Shown in pieces: positions 6,022 to 12,593 of a DNA stretch of 12,593 bases. Source of the DNA: Bacteroidales bacterium. Lineage in GTDB: Bacteria > Bacteroidota > Bacteroidia > Bacteroidales > Muribaculaceae. Under the pieces are notes generated by a model. It made no database searches. It worked only from the letters and a program-made list of their open reading frames with translations, and was not told the DNA's origin. The stretch covers positions 1 through 12,593 of the forward strand of contig DXYS01000014.1 of the NCBI GenBank assembly GCA_019415705.1. Direction: 5' to 3'. The translations under genes were made by a program, and so were the position numbers. Every line of letters begins with the position of its first letter. Within the stretch, counting starts at the first letter, position 1.

Positions 6022-8828
6022 TGTCTGACAATAAAAATACATGGGGAACTTCGCCTCAGGAATCGACTACTGACAACCATACGCCCAAACCCGGCTGGGG
6101 CTCCTCGCCACAGGAGTCAACGACCGGTTATTCTGCACCAAAAAACAGCTGGGGCTCAGCGCCTCAGGAGTCGACAACAGGCTCACCTAAACCAAAATCA
6201 GGCACGGCGAAGGCAACTTGCCCGATATACTCGTTTTACGTTCTTGGCGGGGTGACATTCAGGGTGCGGCGCGTCATATCGGAGCACTCGGGAGAATCCG
6301 TAATCTTTGAGGTCGAAAACGACGGCAACATCTATGCGCTCAAGCTCTATCGCAGCGGCATCGTGCCTGACCACGACGTGCTGCAGCACATCATGGACAA
6401 GCGCGGCAACGGTCTGCTCATAGATATTTACACCCACGGCGTCTGGCATGACGACGCTGCCGGAGGCGACTACCACTATGAAGTCATGCAGCATTGCACG
6501 GGCGGCTCACTGGCCGCAATCAACATACGCGGCGACGAGGCCAAGCTGCGCGAATACGCGGTGCGCATGGCGTCGGCCGTCGACTTCGCCCACAGCATCG
6601 GGGTGCTACACCGCGATGTCAAGCCTGCAAACTTTCTTTTTGTCGACAAGGAGCAGACGCGTTTTGTGCTCACTGACTGGGGACTGGCCAAGACTTTAGA
6701 CAAAGACCGCCGCACACCGACTGACGGCGGACGCACAAAGATTTATGCCGCTCCCGAGATGTATACCTACATCCCCGGCACGCCGACCTATATCGGTCCG
6801 AAGGCCGATTTCTTCTCCATGGGCATGGCGCTGATGGCGCTTTGGATGGGCGAGGGCAAATTATTGGCCGACGAGACCAAATTAGTTCACGACAAACAGG
6901 AGGAGACACTCCCCTACCCTCGGCGCGGCGAGATGAGCGACCACACACTCGGTCTGATAAAGGCTCTGACACGCCGCAACCCCGACAACCGCGCCGGATT
7001 TGACGAAGTGTTGCGCTGGGCCAAGGGCGAGAATATTTTCACGCACCGAGATGATAACGTCGCACCCGAATTCAGCATAATCTTCAATGCCTCGGCCGGT
7101 CTGACCGCACATTCGCCTAAGGAACTGTCTGACATGATGTGGGCCAATAAGGATTTAGCCACAAAATATCTCTATTCTGACACCATCGCCAAATGGTTTC
7201 ACGACATTAAACGTCCGGAAATAGCGGTGACGATGGAAGATATCACCGAGAACCGTTTTCCCGGCGACCGTAGCGCCGGACTCTATGCAGCCTGCCTGAC
7301 TCTCAATCCCGAGATGCCGTTTTGGTTTACGACCCCGAGGGGCATGGTAGAAGTGAAAACCTTAGACGAGTTAGGCGACGCTTTTGCCGAGGGGCGCCTC
7401 GGGTCTGACGATGTCAAGACATTGAAAGGTGAGGATTTCCTGATGTGGGCCGCAACACGCGATGCCGCGCTCGCGGGCAAAGCTATAAAGACCAAGGGAG
7501 GATACAAGGCCCTCTTTGCGTTGTTGCCCGGCCGCGGATTTGACTACAGGCCGTTGGATAAAAGTTCGTTAGCCACACCCGAACAGCTCGGGCAGCGTAT
7601 TATGGACGAACTCAGCGGAGCGGTCGTCGGCAATGATGTGTCGTCAGGTGTAGTAAGTGACTGTCTGCTGCGCGATAACCGTTTGTGCTCATATCTGCGC
7701 AGTAAAGGCATCTACGACAAGCAGTTGAGCTATATACAATACTGCATGGACCTCGGATCAACCGATAATAAGAAGAAATTTGTGCCATATACATCGCGTG
7801 TTGCAAAAATGAAGGCTGCGGCCGGACTCATGGGGCGTGTGCCCGTGCTGACAGTCGGCGACATCAAATTCAAAGACGAGAAAGACGTGGCCGAGACCGA
7901 TATGTCGCTTTTTGACGCTGACGAGCAAGACATTGTGGCCGATTGGCTGTCGCTGTTCTATCAGGAGAATCCTTACGCCGACTACAAAAAGAAATCATAT
8001 CTTGACCTTGCGGCCGAATATGGCGACGCCATCAACGCACTGCCCGATTGCAGCTACAATCAGCAGGCCGCCGACGGTCTGGACAACATCAGCGTGGCGT
8101 TAGAGGCTAATGAAAATATGTGGGACAAGATAAAAATATGGCGTAGGATCGGACTTATCATCCTTATTCCGCTCGTCATCATAATACTCACGAATATCTA
8201 TTTGGTAATAAGTACAGGCTCTGACGGTTTCCAAGACACGATGTCACGCTGGGGTCACGGCGTAGGCGTCTGTGTAGGCATACTTGCGGGACTGTGCATA
8301 CTGGGCGAATACGGTTTTATTTTGAGCTTTATCGGCGGCGCGATATGCTATGTCATAGTCAAAATGATTTTCGGTCTTTTAGGCACACTTTTCCCGTGGA
8401 TTATCATTGCATTTATGATTTGCGCCGCGATATATTTCTCAAAAAGAATATTTTACGGTCCGTCCAAAACACTCAAGGATAATTACACATCAATGGACTG
8501 GGACGAAGTTGTCGAACGCTTTTTCATCGGGCTGCGTTTCGGGTGTACTAACAAAGTCTTCCCTGAGAACGTGCCGTCCGATTACCCGCTCTGTGTAATT
8601 GACGAGAACTCGATGCTCGCCATCAAAGAAGTGAAGACCGCACGCCGATGCGCCCTGCTGATGCTGATATTGACAGTAGTCGGTGCATTGTGGTGCGGCT
8701 ATTTAGGCTCAGAAACCGACAAAACCTCCGTCATAATGCCACCCTCAATTGATCAGCGACAGGATATTCGCCCGCTACAATCAGATTTCATAACCTCATT
8801 ATCACCCGATAGCAGTGAACTGTCATAA
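6021..8828 (+). CDS. Multi-pass membrane Ser/Thr protein kinase, 935 aa
   Basis: Order of parts: a Ser/Thr/Pro-rich repeat linker (1-65), a Hanks-type kinase domain (about 78-340), a long middle region (341-700), and a C-terminal membrane part. Kinase motifs are the beta-3 lysine in YALKLY (K108), the catalytic loop HRDVKPAN (H197, D199, K201, N204), the metal-binding triplet as DWG (219-221) instead of DFG, and AAPE (243-246). The glycine loop is non-canonical (SGESVIFEV near 90-98). The middle region has a segment with KYLYSDTIAKWF and LNPEMPFWF resembling helical repeats sometimes found beside bacterial kinases (tentative). Hydrophobic helices lie near 710-731, 746-763, 765-787, 790-806 and 877-896. 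The start is the ATG at 6021, overlapping the upstream stop by 1 nt; an in-frame ATG at 5898 would lie deep within the previous gene. It probably phosphorylates operon partners at the inner membrane. Confidence 0.9.
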   Translation: MSDNKNTWGTSPQESTTDNHTPKPGWGSSPQESTTGYSAPKNSWGSAPQESTTGSPKPKSGTAKATCPIYSFYVLGGVTFRVRRVISEHSGESVIFEVENDGNIYALKLYRSGIVPDHDVLQHIMDKRGNGLLIDIYTHGVWHDDAAGGDYHYEVMQHCTGGSLAAINIRGDEAKLREYAVRMASAVDFAHSIGVLHRDVKPANFLFVDKEQTRFVLTDWGLAKTLDKDRRTPTDGGRTKIYAAPEMYTYIPGTPTYIGPKADFFSMGMALMALWMGEGKLLADETKLVHDKQEETLPYPRRGEMSDHTLGLIKALTRRNPDNRAGFDEVLRWAKGENIFTHRDDNVAPEFSIIFNASAGLTAHSPKELSDMMWANKDLATKYLYSDTIAKWFHDIKRPEIAVTMEDITENRFPGDRSAGLYAACLTLNPEMPFWFTTPRGMVEVKTLDELGDAFAEGRLGSDDVKTLKGEDFLMWAATRDAALAGKAIKTKGGYKALFALLPGRGFDYRPLDKSSLATPEQLGQRIMDELSGAVVGNDVSSGVVSDCLLRDNRLCSYLRSKGIYDKQLSYIQYCMDLGSTDNKKKFVPYTSRVAKMKAAAGLMGRVPVLTVGDIKFKDEKDVAETDMSLFDADEQDIVADWLSLFYQENPYADYKKKSYLDLAAEYGDAINALPDCSYNQQAADGLDNISVALEANENMWDKIKIWRRIGLIILIPLVIIILTNIYLVISTGSDGFQDTMSRWGHGVGVCVGILAGLCILGEYGFILSFIGGAICYVIVKMIFGLLGTLFPWIIIAFMICAAIYFSKRIFYGPSKTLKDNYTSMDWDEVVERFFIGLRFGCTNKVFPENVPSDYPLCVIDENSMLAIKEVKTARRCALLMLILTVVGALWCGYLGSETDKTSVIMPPSIDQRQDIRPLQSDFITSLSPDSSELS
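6042..6179 (+). repeat. Three 18-residue repeats in the kinase N-terminus
   Basis: Three in-frame copies of a core WG-[TS]-[SA]-PQESTT begin at the Trp codons at 6042, 6096 and 6150, a period of 54 bp (18 residues). The linkers between the cores are Pro/Asn/Lys-rich and poorly conserved. Each core offers several Ser and Thr residues. Synonymous differences among copies show this is an established repeat under protein-level constraint and not a recent slippage event. Confidence 0.8.
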
Positions 8829-11800
8829 ATGCAACAAACCTAACCGACCCGTGGCGCGCTACTGCAAATGGTGTGGCACGGCGCTTGCGGCTGATTCACG
8901 CGCCGCAAATGGCTCGTCAAACCCCTTGGACACGCTGATTGAAAAGGCCGCGATACGCACACGCCTTGACGACATCGTTGCAAAGGCACGAGCCAAGGCG
9001 GAGTTCTGCCGCCGAAACGGCATCACAAGCCGCATGCAACTCAGCTTTGTCATCACGGGCGATGCCGGCACAGGCAAAACCACAGTCGCAAAGGCCATAG
9101 CTGCCGCTCTTGCCGATGCCGGAGTGCTGCGCACACCCGTGGCCGAAATTGTCACCCCTGTCGATTATGACAACTGGATAAAAAATATCGACAAACACGC
9201 CGAGCGGCTCGCCGACTCTGCACTCATATTTGAGGAGGGTCAAAAACTTGTTACGGAAGGCGACGGTGACGATGTCGAGCGCATCGACCACGTACTCCAA
9301 AGCGTGCGCCGATGGCGTGAAGACAGCAAACGACCGGTCGTAATCATCACAGGAAGCCGACGTCTGCGCGAATTTTTTGACGGAAATCCGAACTCTGCCT
9401 CGGCGATAAATTATTTCTTTGAGACTGAAAAAATCAGTATAGACGGTCTGATGGAGATTGCCCTGCGGCAATTAAACATGAAGTATAAACGCCGTCTGTC
9501 TCAGGAGGCACAGGAAAAACTGCGCCGTATATTTGACAACGACCGTCGCAACCCCGATGATGCCTTGGGCGCCGGGGGTCACAACGCCGCGGCCCGGGCC
9601 TATAACATCGATCTGGCGGCCATAGGTGTGACTGATACCGAACTCGGGCCGGACTATGTAAAGGGCCTCGAGTTCAAGCCTAAAACAATTAATGAAGTAC
9701 TGGCCGAATTCAACAAATATGTCGGTGTCGAAAGTGTCAAGAACGCAATCCGCACCATCGCCAACACTATAGCCGAAGATGTCAAGGCCGGTCGACCGGC
9801 GCGCATCATGCATCATTATCAGTTCCTCGGCAATCCCGGCACAGGCAAAACCACCATGGCCCGTATCTTTGCCGACGCGCTACACGCACTCGGCGCACTG
9901 CCTGTCGGACATCTCAAGGAGGTGACGAAAAATGAACTCGTTTCGAGTTTTGTGGCCGACACACCGTCAAAAGTCACGGAAGTGTTTCAAGAGGCCATGG
10001 GAGGTGTGCTTTTTATCGACGAGGCCTATCAGCTCGCCAACGACAGCCACGGACGTGACGCCATAGCCACAATACTGACTCTGGCCGAGAACAATCTCGG
10101 CAAATTAGTGGTGATAATTGCCGGCTACACCAAGGAAATGGGCGAATTAATGCAGGTTAACTCGGGCCTGTCATCGCGCTTTGACGAGGTTATAAACTTC
10201 CCGGACTATTCGGCCGAGGAGCTGACCGAAATATTCCGCCGAATGGTCAATTCGTCAGATAAAGGTCTGCGGCTATCTCCCGAAGCCGAGGCGCAGGTGG
10301 GCAATGTGTTCAGACGCATATATCTGACACGCAGCCGCAACTTCGGCAATGCCCGCGTGGTGCGCTCGGTTTTCAACAAGGCGGTCGAGCGCATGAAAAC
10401 CCGTCTGAACGAAGACCCGTCGTCCGGCTATTGGCTGACAATGAAAGATATAGAAGGTGATGACTGCGAGCGCAAATCTGTCGACGAAATCCTCGCCGAA
10501 TTAGACGACCTCATCGGCATGGACTCGGTCAAAGACCAGTTGCGCCGCATCGCACAAACTGTCGAACTGAACCGTCGCCGCGCACTGACAGGCCGAACTC
10601 AAGCCAAAGTCGACAATATCCACATAGCAATTACAGGCAATCCCGGAACAGGCAAAACCGAAATCGCCAAACGTATGGGACGCATATTCAAGGCTATGGG
10701 CATACTCGCCAAGGGGCATCTCGTCGAGCGCGAACGCAAGACATTATTAGACAGCATGTCAAACTCTGCCGGCATCAATATGGACAAGGCTGTCGACGAG
10801 GCGCTCGGAGGGGTGCTCTTCATCGACGAGGCATACAATCTCATACCGATGAACAATCCGTCTGACAAAGACCGTGACGGCATGGCGGCCGTCGACGCGC
10901 TTATGACCCGCATGAGCAGCGACGCCGGCAAATTTGTCACCGTCATAGCCGGATATAAGGCCGAGATAGACGAATTTATAGCCAATGCCAATCCGGGACT
11001 CGCACGACGATTCACCCATCGCATCCACATCGATGACTACTCGGCTGACACTCTCGTCGAGATATTCAAAGCCCGCGTCAGAAAAGAGAATTTCAACCTT
11101 ACACCCGAGGCCGAGTCTCTTTTAGAGAAGAAAGTGCAGGAAATGGCGACGATGAAAGACAAAAACTTCGGCAATGCCGGAGCTATGGTCAAACTCTTCA
11201 ATCAGACAATCGAACGACAGTCAGAGCGTCTCGGCGCTTGCATTGACTCGATCACCGACGACCAGATGTTTACAATCGAGGCTGCCGATATACCCTACGA
11301 TGCGCCCAAGAAGGTCGACATCAACCTGTGTATGCGCGAGTTGGACGAATTGGTAGGCCTCGACTCGGTCAAGAAAATCGTGCATGACCTCGCCGACACT
11401 ATCGCCACCGAACAGGAGCGCGCCGCAATAGAGGGACGACGCCCTAATGTGCCAATGAGCCATTATCTCTTTGTAGGCAATCCCGGCACTGGCAAAACTA
11501 CCGTGGCGCGCATCATGGGCGAAATCTTTTACTCGCTCGGACTGCTGCCGAGCAACAAGCTTGTCGAAATCAAGCCCGGCGACATGATTGCTCCTTTCGT
11601 GGGCCACACCGCGCCTAAGACGCGTCAGATGATTGAGCGCGGCGTGGGCGGCGTCCTTTTTATCGACGAGGCTTACGGCCTGAACGACGGAGGCTTCGGC
11701 ACGAAAGACGCTACGCCCGAGATGCTGACCCTGCTCAACGACTACGAGGGCCGTATGGTCTGCATCGCTGCAGGCTATCCGCGCGAGATATCGGCATGGC

Positions 11801-12123
11801 TGTCGACCAACACCGGTCTCAGCCGACGCTTTCAGACTACCGTGCATTTTGAAGACTACGATGCCGACCAGCTCGCCGTAATCTTCATGAACATACTCAA
11901 AAAAGAGGGCATGCGCGCCGACGAGTTCGCCGAGGCGGCAATGCGCGATTACTTCCGTACACTTGTGTTCAACAAGGGCGACGACTTCGGTAACGCAGCC
12001 GAGGCTGTAAACTATTTCAAAAAAGTCAAAATCAATCAGGGTGCCCGTCTGCGCGCGCTCGGCGACTATGACCGCTCGGAGCTTTACACCCTGCGTCGCG
12101 AAGATATGATTATAACGCCATGA
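8815..12123 (+). CDS. Zinc-ribbon protein with four tandem AAA+ modules (CbbX/SpoVK type), 1102 aa
   Basis: An N-terminal zinc ribbon (C3, C6, C17, C20) is followed by four P-loop modules. Module 1 (about 40-220) has GDAGTGKT at 82-89 but a Walker B ending Glu-Glu (140-141) and no arginine-finger motif. Modules 2-4 are CbbX/CfxQ-SpoVK-like, with GNPGTGKT at 339-346, 608-615 and 888-895, GGVLFIDEAY ending at 405, 674 and 954, sensor AGY, and GL[SA][SR]RF arginine fingers near 455, 731 and 1004. A pore-loop-like FV is retained in modules 2 and 4 (F379, F928) and is not evident in module 3. Family members act as ATP-driven remodellers, such as the Rubisco activase CbbX. The GTG at 8815 is the only usable start: it is needed to include the first Cys pair, and an in-frame stop lies just upstream at 8791-8793. 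It overlaps the kinase gene by 14 nt. The substrate is unknown. Confidence 0.92.
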   Translation: MNCHKCNKPNRPVARYCKWCGTALAADSRAANGSSNPLDTLIEKAAIRTRLDDIVAKARAKAEFCRRNGITSRMQLSFVITGDAGTGKTTVAKAIAAALADAGVLRTPVAEIVTPVDYDNWIKNIDKHAERLADSALIFEEGQKLVTEGDGDDVERIDHVLQSVRRWREDSKRPVVIITGSRRLREFFDGNPNSASAINYFFETEKISIDGLMEIALRQLNMKYKRRLSQEAQEKLRRIFDNDRRNPDDALGAGGHNAAARAYNIDLAAIGVTDTELGPDYVKGLEFKPKTINEVLAEFNKYVGVESVKNAIRTIANTIAEDVKAGRPARIMHHYQFLGNPGTGKTTMARIFADALHALGALPVGHLKEVTKNELVSSFVADTPSKVTEVFQEAMGGVLFIDEAYQLANDSHGRDAIATILTLAENNLGKLVVIIAGYTKEMGELMQVNSGLSSRFDEVINFPDYSAEELTEIFRRMVNSSDKGLRLSPEAEAQVGNVFRRIYLTRSRNFGNARVVRSVFNKAVERMKTRLNEDPSSGYWLTMKDIEGDDCERKSVDEILAELDDLIGMDSVKDQLRRIAQTVELNRRRALTGRTQAKVDNIHIAITGNPGTGKTEIAKRMGRIFKAMGILAKGHLVERERKTLLDSMSNSAGINMDKAVDEALGGVLFIDEAYNLIPMNNPSDKDRDGMAAVDALMTRMSSDAGKFVTVIAGYKAEIDEFIANANPGLARRFTHRIHIDDYSADTLVEIFKARVRKENFNLTPEAESLLEKKVQEMATMKDKNFGNAGAMVKLFNQTIERQSERLGACIDSITDDQMFTIEAADIPYDAPKKVDINLCMRELDELVGLDSVKKIVHDLADTIATEQERAAIEGRRPNVPMSHYLFVGNPGTGKTTVARIMGEIFYSLGLLPSNKLVEIKPGDMIAPFVGHTAPKTRQMIERGVGGVLFIDEAYGLNDGGFGTKDATPEMLTLLNDYEGRMVCIAAGYPREISAWLSTNTGLSRRFQTTVHFEDYDADQLAVIFMNILKKEGMRADEFAEAAMRDYFRTLVFNKGDDFGNAAEAVNYFKKVKINQGARLRALGDYDRSELYTLRREDMIITP

Positions 12124-12587
12124 AATGCTACAATTGCAAACAACAGATTGACGACGATTCGCTCTACTGCGACCAGTGCGGCGAGCAAATTTTCATGTGT
12201 CCCGACTGTCGTGTGCCGGGCAAAGGCTCGGGCAAGCGTTGCGGTCAGTGCGGCAAACCGCTTGTAGCCGCATCCGAGCTGTCAGCATCTGCTGATGCCA
12301 AAGCGCCGACTCGGCTTGTGAGCCGCGAGATGGGACTGACTATCGAACTCGCCGACGGCCTCGTGCTCGGCCGCTTGGAAGGCAAATATGCGGCGATGCT
12401 TGCTCCGCTCAAATATCTATCGGCGCGTCACGCATCAATCAGCCGCGACACCGGCGGATGGATTATCAAAGATGAAGGCTCGCGCAACGGCACGGCGGTC
12501 AATGGCCGCTGGTGCTACACACCCCTGCATTTCGGTGCCGGTGACACCGTGCGCCTCGCCAACGCTTATGATTTTATCGCCGAATGA
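12120..12587 (+). CDS. Double zinc ribbon plus FHA domain protein, 155 aa
   Basis: Two zinc ribbons lie at the N-terminus: CYNC (3-6) with CDQC (17-20), and CPDC (27-30) with CGQC (41-44). After a linker, an FHA domain covers about 72-155. The FHA phosphothreonine-binding set is complete: G84-R85, S101-x-x-H104, S121-R-N-G-T125 and N128-G129. This protein should bind phosphothreonine peptides in the cytoplasm. The kinase encoded two genes upstream is the natural source of the ligand, and its own repeat linker is a candidate target (inference). The start ATG overlaps the stop of the AAA+ gene in ATGA, and the stop itself overlaps another ATG, so the gene is embedded in a translationally coupled operon. 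No enzymatic domain is present; the protein is a reader or adaptor. Confidence 0.92.
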   Translation: MKCYNCKQQIDDDSLYCDQCGEQIFMCPDCRVPGKGSGKRCGQCGKPLVAASELSASADAKAPTRLVSREMGLTIELADGLVLGRLEGKYAAMLAPLKYLSARHASISRDTGGWIIKDEGSRNGTAVNGRWCYTPLHFGAGDTVRLANAYDFIAE

Positions 12588-12593
12588 GATTAG
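12584..12593 (+). CDS. Possible start of the next operon gene (cut by the window edge)
   Basis: ATG at 12584 overlaps the FHA gene's stop in ATGA, the same arrangement seen at the AAA+/FHA junction. Only the codons for Met-Arg-Leu are visible before the window ends, so no product can be named. The tight coupling suggests the operon continues. In comparable kinase/FHA clusters a PP2C phosphatase or von Willebrand A protein would be plausible, but nothing here shows it. Confidence 0.4.

Noticed and set aside
1..12593. CRISPR arrays, insertion sequences, prophage genes, rRNA or riboswitches
   Set aside because: No spacer-repeat pattern, transposase, terminal inverted repeats, phage structural genes or structured leaders were recognised. 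The only tandem repeat is the coding one in the kinase N-terminus.

Overview
The window looks like a chromosomal segment from a gut-type Bacteroidetes, probably Bacteroidales. Three intergenic stretches carry the Bacteroidetes -7 promoter element TAnnTTTG, ribosome-binding sites are weak and A-rich rather than Shine-Dalgarno-like, and the coding sequence is moderately GC-rich against AT-rich spacers. A Muribaculaceae-like host is a guess only. No IS, phage, CRISPR or rRNA signature was seen.

Layout. The left edge (1-52, minus) is the 5' part of a tRNA-Thr(TGT) with its own promoter at 106-136. A minus-strand three-gene operon runs from 3012 down to 258. It encodes a membrane-anchored GNAT acetyltransferase, a helical protein of unknown function with a distinctive C-terminal domain, and a Sel1-repeat protein. 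A 189-bp divergent promoter region (3013-3201) holds oppositely oriented -7 boxes, a direct repeat and a palindrome. A plus-strand operon then runs from 3202 off the right edge. Its first four genes are a small protein sharing the C-terminal domain of the minus-strand gene, an acidic helical protein, a DUF1963/YwqG-like protein and a small unknown. They are followed by a multi-zinc-ribbon coiled-coil protein, a multi-pass membrane Ser/Thr kinase, a zinc-ribbon protein with four tandem P-loop AAA+ modules, and a zinc-ribbon FHA protein. A further gene begins at the last bases.

How they may work together (inference). The kinase, the FHA phosphothreonine reader and the CbbX/SpoVK-type AAA+ remodeller are translationally linked by 1-nt to 14-nt overlaps. 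Three of the four terminal products carry N-terminal zinc ribbons. This looks like a membrane-localised phosphosignalling and remodelling complex. The kinase has an N-terminal linker of three 18-residue repeats rich in Ser/Thr that could be phosphorylated and read by the FHA protein. The paralogous C-terminal domain on both sides of the divergent promoter ties the minus-strand operon to the same system. The biological output (stress response, secretion, or conflict/defence) cannot be read from this sequence.
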